A stretch of DNA of 64,000 nucleotides from Oscillatoria acuminata PCC 6304 (GCF_000317105.1 NC_019693.1:2852001-2916000), one strand, 5' to 3'. Numbered from the stretch's first letter, positions 35,947 through 46,842 are shown. A program made the numbers and translations. Notes: generated from the letters alone by a model not told the origin.

Positions 35947-37323
35947 TCACTCCGGCAGCATTTCCAAACAGACTTGGCGGAAATGATCCCCGCGTTGTTC
36001 AAAGTTTTGATATTGATCGAAACTGGCACAAGCGGGAGACAGGAGGACCACCTGCGCCTCCAGTTCTTCTGCTAATTCAGCCCCCCGAATCACCGCCCGT
36101 TCCATGCCATAGACGATTTCATAGCGCTCATTCCCCACTTGTTCTAAGCGTTTGGCAAAGGCATCGGCAGCATCGCCAATCAGCAACACTTGGGCGACTT
36201 TCGCTTCAATGGTTTGCAACCAGCCGGTATCATCCCCTTCTTTTGCTTCACCCCCGGCAATTAAAATCACCGGCGCAGCAACGGAGGCTAATCCCACTTG
36301 TGCAGCATCGTAGTTGGTGGCTTTACTATCATTAATAAACTCAATGCCATGCCAAGTGCGAATCCGTTCCAGACGGTGAGCCACCCCGGGGAAGTTAGCA
36401 ACGGCATCGGCGATCGCAGCCTTATCAATTCCCGCCAATCTTGCCACGCCCACAGCCATTAACAGATTTGTGAGGTTATGTTCCCCAGGCATTTTCAAGG
36501 CATCAACGGGGACGACTGCCTCGCCCATTGCCACCGCCCAACCCTCTTCAATATAGACGCCCTTATCGGGATTTCCTAATAACTCGCTTTTGCCTTTGAT
36601 GCTTGTCCAGCAGGCATTCGGCCAGCGATCGCTTAAACTTTTTCTTAAGTAAGGGTCATCTCCATTTAAGACTTTTTGCTGCGATCGCTCCAACAGAGAC
36701 GCCTTAATATTAAAATAATTTTCTAACGTACCATGACGGCTGAGATGATCCGGCGTAAAAGTCGTCCACACCCCAATTTGCGGCGCTACCGTTTCTGATG
36801 CTTCGATTTGATAGCTACTAATTTCCGCAATCACCCAATCGGGATACTGGGGGGTAGCGGGGTCCTCTCCAAACCCGTTTAACGCCAACTCCGTCGCGGC
36901 ATATCCAATATTGCCACAAGCCGGGGCATTGAATCCAGCCGCTTGAAAAATTGCGGCAATTAAAGCGGTAGTCGTCGTTTTCCCATTCGTTCCGGTAATC
37001 CCCACCCAGGGACAACCGTTGAGATTGCGCCAAGCTAAGTCCATTTCCCCCAGGGTGGTAATTCCCATCTGTCGCGCCGTTACCAAAGCGGGAAGATCCC
37101 AGGGAACCCCCGGACTGACGACTACCCAATCCAAAGACTTGTGCGGTTCAAAGGACTGATTGAGGTGTACGTCGATGCCATCAGCAGCCAACAGTTGTTG
37201 TTGTTGTCGCAAGGAGTCATTGTCTGAGCGATCGCTCAAGGTGACATCCCATCCTTGCTTTTTTAATAACCGCGCGGCGGCCACCCCTGACCGTCCTAGT
37301 CCAATGATATGAGCCTTTGGCAT
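35947..37323 (-). CDS. murD: UDP-N-acetylmuramoylalanine--D-glutamate ligase
   Basis: A 458-residue cytoplasmic Mur ligase that adds D-glutamate to UDP-MurNAc-L-Ala, an ATP-dependent step of peptidoglycan precursor synthesis. The N-terminal Rossmann-like UDP-binding part opens [17 protein letters not shown]. The central ATPase has the P-loop [17 protein letters not shown] near residues 110-125. The conserved [10 protein letters not shown] follows, then HNLTNLLMA and the C-terminal D-Glu-binding domain with [12 protein letters not shown] and [19 protein letters not shown]. Length is normal for MurD. It is a stand-alone copy, not in a mur/fts cluster, which is common in cyanobacteria. A repeat-rich 1.1-kb gap separates it from glyS upstream. 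Confidence 0.96.
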   Translation of the reverse strand: MPKAHIIGLGRSGVAAARLLKKQGWDVTLSDRSDNDSLRQQQQLLAADGIDVHLNQSFEPHKSLDWVVVSPGVPWDLPALVTARQMGITTLGEMDLAWRNLNGCPWVGITGTNGKTTTTALIAAIFQAAGFNAPACGNIGYAATELALNGFGEDPATPQYPDWVIAEISSYQIEASETVAPQIGVWTTFTPDHLSRHGTLENYFNIKASLLERSQQKVLNGDDPYLRKSLSDRWPNACWTSIKGKSELLGNPDKGVYIEEGWAVAMGEAVVPVDALKMPGEHNLTNLLMAVGVARLAGIDKAAIADAVANFPGVAHRLERIRTWHGIEFINDSKATNYDAAQVGLASVAAPVILIAGGEAKEGDDTGWLQTIEAKVAQVLLIGDAADAFAKRLEQVGNERYEIVYGMERAVIRGAELAEELEAQVVLLSPACASFDQYQNFEQRGDHFRQVCLEMLPE

Positions 37324-37540
37324 ACTTTTATGGATCGCATTTTTTCAAAGTCTAACCTTAATCTTACCGTTTGTCGTTCTCTCTAACAGGGGTTTTCTCT
37401 GCAAAAAGATTTCAGGGGGGGGGAACTATCAGGAGCACCGGATGGGTTACTGCTATTGATTCAGTTGGTGTATCACCCGTTCGGGCCCTCTCCTGGGAGG
37501 AGAGGGAGGAAGAGACCTCTCCCTGTCAAGGTGTGTAAAT

Positions 37541-37594
37541 TGTAGGGGCGTATTGCATAAATTCTCCGGAGGGCGTATGCAATACGCCCCTACA
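37541..37594. repeat. Inverted repeat with perfect 18-bp arms
   Basis: tgtaggggcgtattgcat at 37541-37558 is exactly complemented at 37577-37594, with an 18-nt loop. The gtaggggcg phrase recurs elsewhere in this gap, so it belongs to a dispersed palindrome family. Confidence 0.8.
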
Positions 37595-37858
37595 AGAAAC
37601 CCTGATTTTTCGTCATCAAATTTACCTCTTGTAGGGGCGCGAGAGTGATCGCCTGTCCAAGAAATAAGGATTTGGGGTCATTAAATTGATCACCTTGACA
37701 GGGCTAGAGGAAGAGACCTCTCCTAAGGCCCTCTCTATAGAGGAGAGGGAGGAAGAAGGGATAAATTTCTTTGCTGGCAAAGGTTTTGTGGCTCCTCCTT
37801 CCCTGGGAGGGAAGGGGGTTGGGGGGTCTTACAAGAGTAGGTTTTTTATGCTTAATTA

Positions 37859-38302
37859 CACCTCCGGTCCCCTCCCCTTGGCAAGGTCCGGGTTAGGGTG
37901 GGGTTCTTCTTGAGCGATCGCCACCTCACCCACTCTTTCCAGCTTAAGCACCTGTATGTAGCCGGGTGCCAACCTCTTTCTAAGCGCAAGCGCGATTGCC
38001 ACGTCACCGCCGACACCCTCTACCCACTCATTCTTCCTGACTTGGGTTGGCCAAGTCAGGAGGACCCCACCCTAACCCTCCCCTTGCCAAGGGGCTAATC
38101 TTGTAGGGGTTTTGTAGGGGCCCAATGTGCAGGCCCCTAGCTTTGGAAACTGGACTCTAGCTTTGGAAACTGGACTCTAGCTTTGGAAAACAGACCCTAG
38201 CTTTGGGCGCAAGCATTGCGCCCCTACATATAAAATAACGATTTTTCGTAGGCGGCTTCAAAACCCCTACAAGATTAGGCCAAGGGGAGGGGACCGGAGG
38301 TG
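37859..38302. mobile_element. Possible MITE-like segment bounded by perfect 23-bp inverted repeats
   Basis: Exact 23-bp inverted copies lie at 37859-37881 and 38280-38302, with 398 bp between them. The interior encodes nothing recognisable. The arms contain ggaggggaccgg, a phrase shared with the hairpin at 48259-48300, so this may be a chance pair of oppositely oriented dispersed repeats rather than one element. Confidence 0.35.
38137..38206. repeat. 20-bp tandem repeat, three copies plus a partial
   Basis: ctagctttggaaactggact occurs at 38137-38156 and 38157-38176, then as a variant at 38177-38196 and a partial from 38197. Copies are contiguous with no spacers. Confidence 0.85.
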
Positions 38303-38345
38303 CAGTTCTACCATTGTAAGCGTTGAGGGATTAGGTCCCTCTTCT

Positions 38346-38370
38346 CCCCCTTCCCTCCTAGGGAAGGGGG
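38346..38370 (-). terminator. GC-rich hairpin just downstream of glyS
   Basis: An 11-bp stem (cccccttccct / agggaaggggg) with a 3-nt loop starts about 45 nt after the glyS stop. No T-run follows on the minus strand. It may act as a 3' end or be a copy of the dispersed G-rich repeat. Confidence 0.35.
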
Positions 38371-38416
38371 TTGGGGGGTTAGGTCTCCGGCCCCAGACTC
38401 AAGACCAAAAACAACA

Positions 38417-40579
38417 CTATTGGGGCTTGACAATGGGGCCAAAATCCGCCAAAACCCGGGCGTGATTTCGCAGTAACCCGATCGCATTGAGGCGGTTGCG
38501 GCGGATTTCTGGATCCGGATCCATCACCAGTACGCTGTCCTCCCCATCAAAAAACTGGCCGACGATTGGGGTAATTTCTGCTAAGGCATCCACCAACTGC
38601 TGATAGTTGCGCTGCGATCGCGCTGCTTGGGTGGTCGGCATTAACCGAATCAAAGCATCATAAAACCCTTGTTCCGAGGACTTTTGGAACAATTCCGGTT
38701 TCAGCACTTGAGTCGGATCAAGGACCGTTGTCTCCAAATCCCCCTGTTTCGCCAGTCTTGCAGACCGATTCACAGTTTCATAGATAGTATCCAAGCTGCC
38801 ATTATTGCGGATGGATTGTAGGAATAAAGCCCGATCGCGAACGTCCAAGACATCCTCTAAAGCACGTTGGCTATATTCCTGGTCCTCTTCCCCCAGAACC
38901 GCATTCACCAAGTCATAATCAATGCCTCGTTCCTCTTGCAACAGCGTCCGAATTCGTTGTAAGAAAAACTCCTGTAATTGCCCCAGCAAGTCCGGGGAGG
39001 TTTTCGGATGGTTGGTTGTAAAGAAAGCGGCAATCTTCTCTAATAATTCCCCTAAATTTAAGGGTAAATTCGCCGTCCAAGTTAGATTAATCACTGCATT
39101 GGCGGCCCGTCGCAAGGCAAAGGGGTCCGATGAACCTGTGGGAATCATGCCCAAGCCAAAAATACTGACTAAGGTATCTAATTTGTCGGCTAATCCCACC
39201 ACTTGGCCTACCGGAGTTTCCGGTAATTTATCTCCGGCATTTCGGGGTAAATAATGTTCATAAATGGCCGTGGCGACGGCTTCCGATTCCCCACAGGCCC
39301 GGGCATATTTTTCGCCCATGACGCCTTGGAGTTCTGGGAATTCATAGACCATTTGGGTGACTAAATCGGCTTTGCAGAGTAAGGTGGCCCGGGCAATTTG
39401 CTCTTTTTGTTCGCCCTGAATTTGCAATTGTTCCGTAATCAAGGCGGCAACCTGGATCAGGCGATCGACCTTTTGGCGCATTGAGCCTAAATCTTCTTGG
39501 AATGTGACTTCTGCTAATTTAGGCAAGTAGGCTTCTAGGGGTTTGGCCCGGTCGGTTTTATAGAAAAATTGACCATCGGCTAATCGGGCGCGAATCACCC
39601 GTTCGTTTCCTAGGCCAATTAGGTCAGATTTGGCCGGGTCACCGTTAGAAATGGTGATGAAATAGGGCAGAAGTTCGGGAGTTTTGCCGGAGGTTTCGGC
39701 AGATTTTAAGACGGGGAAATACCGCTGATGGCTGACCATGACTGTGGTAATCACTTCAGCGGGTAAAATTAGAAATTCTTCATCAAATTTACCTAAAACT
39801 GCGGTCGGCCATTCCACTAAGTTGGTGACTTCTTGGAGTAAATCTGGGGAAATATCGGCGGTTCCTCCGGCTTTTTGGGCTGTTGCTTTTACTTGGTCTT
39901 GGATGAGGGCTTGACGGCGGTCGGGATCCACTGAAACAAAGGCATTTTCTAGGGATTTGACATAATCGGAGGCGGTGGCAATTTCCACGGGTTGGGGATG
40001 TAAGACGCGATGACCCGAGGAGAGGCGATCGCTGGTGAGACTTTCGGACCCGTTGTCCAGTTGAATCGGTAAAATATCCTGGTCAAACAGGGCCACCAAC
40101 CAGCGTAGGGGGCGAGAAAACCGCATTTCTCCATTTCCCCAGCGCATTAAGCGTTTGCCTTCGAGTTTGTTAATCCATTGCGGGACCAGTTCCTGGAGAA
40201 TGTCTGTGGTGAGACGTCCGGTGATGGTTTTCCGCAGGAAGACAAAATCCCCTTTATCCGTGGGGCGAATTTCTAAGGCATCGAGTTCGACGCCTTGTTT
40301 TTTGGCAAATCCTTCCGCAGCTTTGGTGGGTTTGCCGTCTTTATAGGCAGCGGAGGCGGGAGGGCCTTTGATTTCTTCTTCGCGATCGCCTTGTTGAACC
40401 GGCAACCCTTCTATCACCACCGCTAATCGGCGAGGTGTGCCATATACATAAACGGCGTCATTTGTCAAGAAATTTTCAGCCAGGGAATCGGGAATGCGCG
40501 ATCGCCACTGGGTAATGGCGCTATGGAGAAACCCTGCGGGTAGTTCTTCTGTACCGACTTCTAATAAAAAGGTAGCCAT
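38417..40579 (-). CDS. glyS: Glycine--tRNA ligase beta subunit
   Basis: A 720-residue beta subunit of the bacterial alpha2-beta2 glycyl-tRNA synthetase, which recognises and binds tRNA-Gly while the alpha subunit (glyQ, not in this window) carries aminoacylation. The N-terminus [17 protein letters not shown] is diagnostic. Conserved blocks such as [29 protein letters not shown] and [10 protein letters not shown] are present, and the C-terminal anticodon-binding-like domain ends [15 protein letters not shown]. Length is normal. The ATG at 40579 is the obvious start. The gene is monocistronic by position, divergent from the CHASE kinase gene upstream. Confidence 0.96.
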   Translation of the reverse strand: MATFLLEVGTEELPAGFLHSAITQWRSRIPDSLAENFLTNDAVYVYGTPRRLAVVIEGLPVQQGDREEEIKGPPASAAYKDGKPTKAAEGFAKKQGVELDALEIRPTDKGDFVFLRKTITGRLTTDILQELVPQWINKLEGKRLMRWGNGEMRFSRPLRWLVALFDQDILPIQLDNGSESLTSDRLSSGHRVLHPQPVEIATASDYVKSLENAFVSVDPDRRQALIQDQVKATAQKAGGTADISPDLLQEVTNLVEWPTAVLGKFDEEFLILPAEVITTVMVSHQRYFPVLKSAETSGKTPELLPYFITISNGDPAKSDLIGLGNERVIRARLADGQFFYKTDRAKPLEAYLPKLAEVTFQEDLGSMRQKVDRLIQVAALITEQLQIQGEQKEQIARATLLCKADLVTQMVYEFPELQGVMGEKYARACGESEAVATAIYEHYLPRNAGDKLPETPVGQVVGLADKLDTLVSIFGLGMIPTGSSDPFALRRAANAVINLTWTANLPLNLGELLEKIAAFFTTNHPKTSPDLLGQLQEFFLQRIRTLLQEERGIDYDLVNAVLGEEDQEYSQRALEDVLDVRDRALFLQSIRNNGSLDTIYETVNRSARLAKQGDLETTVLDPTQVLKPELFQKSSEQGFYDALIRLMPTTQAARSQRNYQQLVDALAEITPIVGQFFDGEDSVLVMDPDPEIRRNRLNAIGLLRNHARVLADFGPIVKPQ

Positions 40580-40948
40580 ATCGGATCGTACTCTAAAGGA
40601 CTAGAGGTCACTTGTGCCTTCAAACTGAAGCCAACAGCCAACCCCATTCAACAACTCTTTCTAAGAATACGCCAAGAAAGCCCCTGGATTCTACCCATCC
40701 CACCCACGCCAGCCCGGATCCACATAAAAAGCTGTTCTGGGTGAAATTGACGGAAATCCGGGTTTTTTTTGGACTCACTCCCGGGGTTGAAAATGTTATG
40801 GTAAAACAAATTGTCCCAAAGGTAGCGATTTTTAAACCCCATAGTGATGAGTCAGCGATTATCACTAATCAAACTTTTTTGATTCCACTGATTAGCAGGG
40901 TTTTATTAAGAGCGAATCCGGTTAACTTAGCACAGAACAAACGGTTTT
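40580..40948. other. Divergent intergenic region, glyS / CHASE kinase
   Basis: 369 bp that should hold both promoters. A long plus-strand frame crosses it and overlaps the kinase start but has no Shine-Dalgarno, family or domain, so I treat it as non-coding. No promoter elements could be assigned with confidence. Confidence 0.5.
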
Positions 40949-42973
40949 ATGGCGGTTCATTTGAAAGATTTTGAACAAGTTAAAAATACCCTTTGGGGAA
41001 TCCGTCCCTACCTTCCGGTTGGGTTAACTTTACTCGTTGGTTTGTCACTGTCTGCGATCGCTGCTACAGGAGTTTATGAATGGGAACGAAGATCTGCACA
41101 GGATAATTTAATGCGACGCCGGGACAGCGTGACCCTCACCTTACAAAGCGATATTGATGAATATCTCCAAGTGACCCGATCGCTCGGTGCATTGTATGAT
41201 ATTTCCGGCCAGGTGACCGAGGAAAATTTTCAGCGGTTTTCCCAATCCTTTTTGGAGAATTACCCAGGGATTTTCGGGATGGCATGGATAGAAAGAGTAC
41301 CCAGGTCACAACGGAGGGCGTTTGAGCAACGGATGCGAGCCCAAGGGAAGGAAAATTTCCAGATTCGCGATCGCGCCCCCGATGGCACTTTAGTCCCGGC
41401 TGGCGATCGCCCGGAATATTTTCCCATTCTCTATGGACAACCCGCCAGTCGCTATACAGGAGCGATGTTGGGACTGGATCCCGGTTATGACCCCAGGGTG
41501 AGGGCTGAGATCACCCTAGGAAAACACGAGGGTAGGATCTCCCTAACGGAACGATTTCTCCTAGGAGATGGCAAGACTTATGGGGTGGCAATGTTTCGCC
41601 CTGTTTACCGGGGAGGCGATCGGCCCACGGGAATCGGCGATCGCCGCCATACCTTTAAGGGAATGACTTACACTGTCTATAGTCTCTCCAATTTGTTGGA
41701 AAGGTCTCTGGGCGGATTAACCCTGAATAACCTAGATTTTTACTTACTTGACCGGGCAGCGGAACCCGATCATCAGGTCCTGATCTTTTATGACTCTCAA
41801 ACTCAACAATTTATTGCGGATAGCCGTCTGACATCCCCTGCGCCCCTCTCTCCAAAGTCTTTGTGCTACAACAATCCGACGCTTTGTACCCAGACCCTTC
41901 AGATTGCCAATCGCCAATGGACCCTTGTACTCCGTCCCACCTCGACCTTTCAGGGATTTATGGCGGACACCATCGCGACCCTAACGATCGGCTTGCTACT
42001 GACGGGAATCATCACTATTTATTTAGGCTTATCCATCCGCCGGACCAGGGATTTAGAAGCCGCGATGCAGCAGTTGCAAACCACCCAAGGTCAACTGATT
42101 CAAGCGGAAAAAATGTCTTCTATTGGTCAATTAGTAGCCGGGGTTGCTCATGAAATTAATAACCCGGTGAGCTTTATCTACGGCAATGTTAATCATGCGG
42201 ATGAATATGTCAAAGACTTACTCTTTCTGCTGGCGCTCTATCAACAACATTATCCTGAACCCGTAGCGGAGATTCAAGAAGAATCCGAAGCCCTGGATGT
42301 AGAGTTTATTATCGAAGATTTACCCAAAACCATTAAATCCATGAGCGTCGGGGCCGAACGGATTCAAAATATTGTCTTGAGTTTGCGAAACTTTTCCCGC
42401 ACCGATGAAGCGGAAATCAAGCCGGTTGATATTCATCAAGGTCTGAATAGTACCTTGATGATTTTGCAACATCGACTCAAAGCTACTGCCGGACATCAGG
42501 CGATTCAGGTCGTCAAAAAATATGGGGAGTTACCCTTAGTGGAGTGCTATCCGGGGCAACTGAATCAGGTGTTTATGAATCTCCTGGCTAATGCGATCGA
42601 TGCCTTAGAAGACACCCTCACTCAACCCCTTTCTAAAGACTATATTCCCACCCTCAACCTCTGTACCGAAGTCCTGCAAAAAAGCCCAGCAGAAACCCCA
42701 ATTGAGGGGACTTCGGTGAACCCCAAGTCTGTTGTGATTTGGATTGAGGATAATGGAAACGGAATTCCTCCGGAGATTCTTCCCAATATTTTTAACCCAT
42801 TTTTTACCACTAAACCCATCGGAAAAGGAACCGGATTAGGGCTTTCGATTAGCTACCAAATTATTGTGGAAAAACATTTAGGAAAATTAAACTGTTTTTC
42901 CACAAGGGGAAAAGGAACAGAATTCCGGATTGAAATTCCAGTGAGTCAAACCGGGCAAACTCCCCCGTCATAA
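40949..42973 (+). CDS. Membrane CHASE-domain sensor histidine kinase
   Basis: 674 residues. A first membrane segment at about 20-44 ([19 protein letters not shown]) and a second at about 338-361 bracket an extracytoplasmic CHASE domain (about 75-270; motifs [13 protein letters not shown] and YFPILYGQP). A coiled coil ([19 protein letters not shown]) leads to the HisKA region with acceptor His401 (GVAHEINNP). The HATPase has [25 protein letters not shown] and [14 protein letters not shown] domains bind small extracellular ligands in several families; this ligand is unknown. The kinase module closely resembles those of the array ([18 protein letters not shown]). No response regulator adjoins it. 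Convergent with the TPR gene, 39 bp away. Weak ribosome-binding signal. Confidence 0.93.
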   Translation: MAVHLKDFEQVKNTLWGIRPYLPVGLTLLVGLSLSAIAATGVYEWERRSAQDNLMRRRDSVTLTLQSDIDEYLQVTRSLGALYDISGQVTEENFQRFSQSFLENYPGIFGMAWIERVPRSQRRAFEQRMRAQGKENFQIRDRAPDGTLVPAGDRPEYFPILYGQPASRYTGAMLGLDPGYDPRVRAEITLGKHEGRISLTERFLLGDGKTYGVAMFRPVYRGGDRPTGIGDRRHTFKGMTYTVYSLSNLLERSLGGLTLNNLDFYLLDRAAEPDHQVLIFYDSQTQQFIADSRLTSPAPLSPKSLCYNNPTLCTQTLQIANRQWTLVLRPTSTFQGFMADTIATLTIGLLLTGIITIYLGLSIRRTRDLEAAMQQLQTTQGQLIQAEKMSSIGQLVAGVAHEINNPVSFIYGNVNHADEYVKDLLFLLALYQQHYPEPVAEIQEESEALDVEFIIEDLPKTIKSMSVGAERIQNIVLSLRNFSRTDEAEIKPVDIHQGLNSTLMILQHRLKATAGHQAIQVVKKYGELPLVECYPGQLNQVFMNLLANAIDALEDTLTQPLSKDYIPTLNLCTEVLQKSPAETPIEGTSVNPKSVVIWIEDNGNGIPPEILPNIFNPFFTTKPIGKGTGLGLSISYQIIVEKHLGKLNCFSTRGKGTEFRIEIPVSQTGQTPPS

Positions 42974-43012
42974 CCCGGAGTGATCGCCCGGTTGTCCTAA
43001 AACATCCAGAGA

Positions 43013-43921
43013 TTAGGGATTGCGCGATCGCTCTAACAGTCGTTCCGCATTCATCGCCCGTTCTGCATTGCCCTCCAAAGTATAAAGGTCTCGGGCATAT
43101 TCCAAGACTCGTTGAGCCTCGGTGAAATTCCCCTGACGCATAAACACTAACCCCGCCCCATAATAGGCATTAGCATAATTGGCATTCCCTTCAGCCGCCC
43201 GCCGAAACGAGTCTAAAGCCCCGTTCAAATCCCCTTGATTGTAAGCAATAAACCCCAAATGATAGTGAGCCGGAGCATGAGTGGGCGTAATCCCCACAGC
43301 CCGGTTAAATGCCGATTTAGCTGCCTCTAGTTTCCCTTGTTCAAGATACACCAGTCCGAGATGATAGGGGGGTTCTGGGGTCGTTGGACTATACTGCATC
43401 GCCTGCTGAAATGAAGCCGCCGCAGCATCCCATAACTGCTGTTGCTCCAGGACCAGACCGAGATTATAATGGGCTAATCCCATTTGTGGGTCTAAGGCGA
43501 TCGCCCGTTGTAAATAATCCCGGGCGCGATCGAGATTATTCCCTTCAATCAGGGCCGCCCCCAAATTGGCAAAGGCCAGGGTAAAGCTGGGATCCGCTTG
43601 AGTGGCTTGGTAGAACGAATCCGCCGCCCCTTGTAATTCCCCGGATTGCCGCAGAGCCAAGCCCAGATTATAATGAGCCACAGCCAGAGTCGGGTCTAGT
43701 TGAGCCGCTTGCCGAAATGCGGCGATCGCCTCGGATACCTGACCCGCTTGAATCGAGCCGAGTCCCCGGTTGACCCAATCCAGGGCCGCTTGGGAATTCC
43801 CCTGGGCGACAGCAGCGCGCATCCCGGGCATTCCCTCCCACGACATCCACAGCAACGGTATCATCCAAATCCCCAGGGTCACGCCCACGATTCCTGACCT
43901 TATGTTCCGTTGTAATTGCAT
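43013..43921 (-). CDS. Exported TPR-repeat protein
   Basis: 302 residues. The N-terminus has a basic start, a hydrophobic stretch (GIVGVTLGIWMIPLLWMSW) and an Ala-rich AVAQG that could be a signal peptidase site near residue 40, so export or membrane anchoring is likely. The rest is about seven tetratricopeptide repeats of 34 residues with the usual pattern (AHYNLGLALRQSGELQGAADSF, AHYNLGLVLEQQQLWDAAAASF). TPR arrays mediate protein contacts; no enzymatic motif is seen and the partner is unknown. It is convergent with the CHASE kinase and divergent from the EF-G-like gene. The start at 43921 gives a sensible signal sequence. Confidence 0.88.
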   Translation of the reverse strand: MQLQRNIRSGIVGVTLGIWMIPLLWMSWEGMPGMRAAVAQGNSQAALDWVNRGLGSIQAGQVSEAIAAFRQAAQLDPTLAVAHYNLGLALRQSGELQGAADSFYQATQADPSFTLAFANLGAALIEGNNLDRARDYLQRAIALDPQMGLAHYNLGLVLEQQQLWDAAAASFQQAMQYSPTTPEPPYHLGLVYLEQGKLEAAKSAFNRAVGITPTHAPAHYHLGFIAYNQGDLNGALDSFRRAAEGNANYANAYYGAGLVFMRQGNFTEAQRVLEYARDLYTLEGNAERAMNAERLLERSRNP

Positions 43922-44284
43922 CGCCCCTCCTGGTTGCGAGTCGATGTGGTTTTACCTGGTTTTACTCTAAAATCCCTGCCTCTGCCTAGAGTCTGTCAGA
44001 ATTTTAGAGCCAACGCTCACCCGCCACGATAATTTTCAAGGGATAACACTTCTTTAAAATTCAAAAAAAAAGGATTAGGCTTAGAAAAATAAGTCCCTCA
44101 ATCGGTAATTCTTTAGTCCAAAAATACGGTAATCTAAAGTACATCAAGACCCATACGAGAAGTGCTGATGCCGATCGCCTTGTTTCTAATAGAGTCAGGA
44201 TAAGGATTTTACTTTAAATAGGCTATCCCCTTGGCCCTCTTAAAAATTTTTTAATCTTTACTAACTAACTCACGGGAGTGAATC
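43922..44284. other. Divergent intergenic region, TPR gene / EF-G-like gene
   Basis: 363 bp, A/T-rich near 44040-44130. It should hold both promoters. The only clear signal is GGGAG at about 44273, 7-8 nt ahead of the EF-G-like ATG. I could not assign promoter boxes. Confidence 0.5.
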
Positions 44285-46333
44285 ATGACCGAAAAAGTTG
44301 TCTCCGGCGTGCGAAACGTCGCAATTGTAGGCCCATATCTGAGTGGAAAAACCACCTTACTCGAAAGCCTGTTGTTCGTAACAGGTGCAATTACTAGAAA
44401 AGGGAACGTCAAAGAAGGGACAACCGTTAGCGATAGTTCCACCGAAGCGCGCGATCGCCAAATGAGTGTGGAGGTATCCGCCGCCACCACCGACTACCAT
44501 GATGTCCGCTTCACCTTCCTAGACTGCCCCGGGTCCATAGAATTTATCCAAGAAACCTACAACGCCCTCAAAGGAGCCGGTGCCGCTGTTGTCGTCTGCG
44601 AACCCGAAGTCAGCCGGGTCCTCACCTTAGCCCCGTTATTTAAGTTCTTAGATGACTGGGAAATCCCCCATCTCGTCTTTGTCAACAAAATGGACCGCGC
44701 CAAAGATAGCTTTATGGACGTCCTCCACGCCCTCAAAGCCGTCTCCACCCGGCCCTTAGTCCCCCATCAATATCCCATTCTCAAAGGGTCGGACCCCGTT
44801 GGGTTTATCGATCTGGTCACCGAACAAGCCTATCACTACCACGGTGGCGGCGAACCCGACCCCATCCCCCTCCCCGAGGAACTCAAACAAGAAGAACATG
44901 AGGCTCGTCAGGAGATGTTAGAAGAATTGGCTAACTTTGACGATCACCTCCTTGAAGAACTCCTCGAAGAAATCGAACCCTCCCAGGATGAAATCGTCGC
45001 CGACCTCAAAATGGAATTAGGGGCCGATTTAATCGTTCCCGTCTTTATGGGCGTGGCGGATTCAGATTATGGCGTCAGACCCTTGCTCGATGCCCTGATT
45101 CGGGAAGCGCCGGAACCCATCACCACCGGAGAACGCCGGGGAATTACCCTGCATTCCGGTGAACCCTTAGCCCAAGTGATTAAAACTTACTACACCCCGC
45201 AAGGGGGCAAGATGTCCCTCGTGCGAGTGTGGAAAGGGGAAATCACCGATAACATGAGCCTCAACGGTGTCCGGATTGGGGGAATGTATCGGATGAAGGG
45301 ACAGCAAACTGAAACCATCCAAAAGGCAGTCGAGGGCGATATTGTCGCTTTGTCTCGCATGGAAGGGATTCAGACGGGAGATACCCTCACCACTGGGGAA
45401 GGTCAGCTCAAATCGGAATTACCCAAAGCAGAGCAACTGCCCCCGGTTTTTGCCCTGGCGATCGCCCCGGAACGGCGCAGCGACGAAGTGAAAATCAGCG
45501 CCGCCTTGACCAAACTCCTGGAAGAAGACCCCGCCCTCGCCTGGGAACAAAATCCCGATACCCACGAGATTATCCTCTGGGGTCAAGGGGAAATTCACAT
45601 CAAAGTCACCTTGGATCGTCTGCGGCGCAAGTACAATCTGCCGATGGTTACCCAAGTCCCCCATGTTCCCTATAAGGAAACCATTCGCAAAGCAGCCCCC
45701 CGGGTTCATGGGCGCTACAAGCACCAAAGTGGGGGTCACGGCCAATTTGGAGATGTTTACCTGGAAATCAAACCCATGCCTCGGGGGGAAGGGTATAGTT
45801 TCAACGATAAAATCGTCGGCGGCGTCGTCCCCAAACAGTATATTCCCGGGGTAGAAATGGGGGTGCGTGAGTACCTGGATCAAGGACCTTTGGGATTCCC
45901 GGTGGTGGATATTGCCGTGACCCTCACCGATGGGTCCTATCACTCCGTGGATAGTTCAGAACAGTCCTTTAAACAGGCGGCACGGTTGGCCATGCAAGAG
46001 GGGTTAGCCCAATGTGAACCGACCTTGCTGGAACCGATCGCCTCGGTGGAGATCTGTGCCCCGACGGACTTTACCTCGAATATGATGCAACTGATCAGCG
46101 GACGACGGGGCCAGATTTTAGGGTATGAACCCCTGGAAAACTGGAAATCTTGGGATAAGGTATTGGCTTATTTACCCCAAGCGGAAATGCAGGATTTGAT
46201 TGTGGAATTGCGATCGCTGACAATGGGCGTGGGGTTCTTCCGGTGGAAGTACGATCACCTCCAGGAAGTCCCTGAAAAACTCACCAGTCGCCTCTTAGCT
46301 GCCTCCGCTAATGGCAACGGAAATTCTAAATAA
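44285..46333 (+). CDS. EF-G-like translational GTPase (second EF-G type)
   Basis: 682 residues with all EF-G domains. G1 is GPYLSGKTTLLE (canonical EF-G has a HIDAGKTT-type loop), G3 is DCPGS and G4 is NKMD. Later come the domain II barrel, the domain IV segment (KHQSGGHGQFGDVYLEI) and the C-terminal SGRRGQILGYEPL. The altered G1 and G3 place it with the EF-G-like paralogues rather than the main fusA elongation factor, which in cyanobacteria usually sits with rpsL, rpsG and tuf. Its precise role (translocation under special conditions, recycling or other) is not settled from sequence. GGGAG precedes the ATG, and a strong terminator follows 16 bp after the stop, so it is probably monocistronic. 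Confidence 0.92.
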   Translation: MTEKVVSGVRNVAIVGPYLSGKTTLLESLLFVTGAITRKGNVKEGTTVSDSSTEARDRQMSVEVSAATTDYHDVRFTFLDCPGSIEFIQETYNALKGAGAAVVVCEPEVSRVLTLAPLFKFLDDWEIPHLVFVNKMDRAKDSFMDVLHALKAVSTRPLVPHQYPILKGSDPVGFIDLVTEQAYHYHGGGEPDPIPLPEELKQEEHEARQEMLEELANFDDHLLEELLEEIEPSQDEIVADLKMELGADLIVPVFMGVADSDYGVRPLLDALIREAPEPITTGERRGITLHSGEPLAQVIKTYYTPQGGKMSLVRVWKGEITDNMSLNGVRIGGMYRMKGQQTETIQKAVEGDIVALSRMEGIQTGDTLTTGEGQLKSELPKAEQLPPVFALAIAPERRSDEVKISAALTKLLEEDPALAWEQNPDTHEIILWGQGEIHIKVTLDRLRRKYNLPMVTQVPHVPYKETIRKAAPRVHGRYKHQSGGHGQFGDVYLEIKPMPRGEGYSFNDKIVGGVVPKQYIPGVEMGVREYLDQGPLGFPVVDIAVTLTDGSYHSVDSSEQSFKQAARLAMQEGLAQCEPTLLEPIASVEICAPTDFTSNMMQLISGRRGQILGYEPLENWKSWDKVLAYLPQAEMQDLIVELRSLTMGVGFFRWKYDHLQEVPEKLTSRLLAASANGNGNSK

Positions 46334-46842
46334 TCTGTGAATTCCCAACAGGCAAAAGGTCCGAGTTCTTTCTCAACCTTTTGCCTGTTTTTTTTGTCTC
46401 CTGGTGCTGTTACTACAATTGGACCCGCTGCCAATCCTCGTTCTTTTTTATTCTCAAGTCCTCATCCATCATTTTAACCCTCGGTTGTTTGATGAGGGTT
46501 CAAGGGTAGAAAATCCCCTTATCAATTTTTGAAAATCGTGATAAAATTAGAATTGTCAAAACGGACAATTCGATTGGTTAAAATCAGAAGTTATTTCTTG
46601 TGAAGTTTGGGAAAACTTCTACTATTTGTTTTAGGTTCAGTCAGTTTATAGCAGTTTTCTGGCAAGGGTGGCGCTTAACAAAACTTAAAATTAAAATTTC
46701 CGGGTTGAGGAGAAGGGCCGGGTTAGTGAATGGATGCACCTCATTTCGATTAAAATTGCTATTTTTGCTGACCCTGAGAACACCGGATTAAGTTTTGAAG
46801 TGAAATCTCCCCCTCGTTAGAAGTAGTAAATTAGGAGTTTTT
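46334..46842. other. Gap between EF-G-like gene and first MCP
   Basis: 509 bp. It holds the intrinsic terminator of the EF-G-like gene and a small inverted repeat gaattgtc/gacaattc at 46550-46571 that could be an operator. AGGAG at 46833-46837 lies ahead of the MCP. A 63-codon plus-strand frame at 46600-46791 has no sign of being a gene. Confidence 0.6.
46349..46395 (+). terminator. Intrinsic terminator of the EF-G-like gene
   Basis: Arms caggcaaaaggt and accttttgcctg form a perfect 12-bp stem with a 15-nt loop, followed directly by eight T. It begins 15 nt after the stop codon. Confidence 0.92.

Larger units (their letters stand above)
37324..38416. other. Gene-free gap rich in short repeats between murD and glyS
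   Basis: There is no convincing gene in 1.1 kb. It holds G-rich runs of the ggaagggggttggggggtt family near 37793-37830 and 38346-38390, several tgtaggggcg and cccctaca phrases, and the individual palindromes and tandem repeats listed separately. The short frames here are made of repeat sequence. Confidence 0.7.

Noticed and set aside
38137-38206. Possible small CRISPR or iteron array
   Set aside because: The 20-bp units are head to tail with no spacers, and no replication gene is present.
40612-40974. 120-codon plus-strand frame upstream of the CHASE kinase
   Set aside because: It overlaps the kinase start by 26 bp in another frame, has no Shine-Dalgarno or family resemblance, and spans the region where both divergent promoters must lie.
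45419-45943. 174-codon open frame on the minus strand
   Set aside because: It lies entirely inside the EF-G-like gene on the other strand, has no recognisable domain, and is explained by the codon bias of the real gene.
46600-46791. 63-codon frame upstream of MCP 1
   Set aside because: Composition is not protein-like, no Shine-Dalgarno precedes it, and it lies in the leader of the MCP gene.
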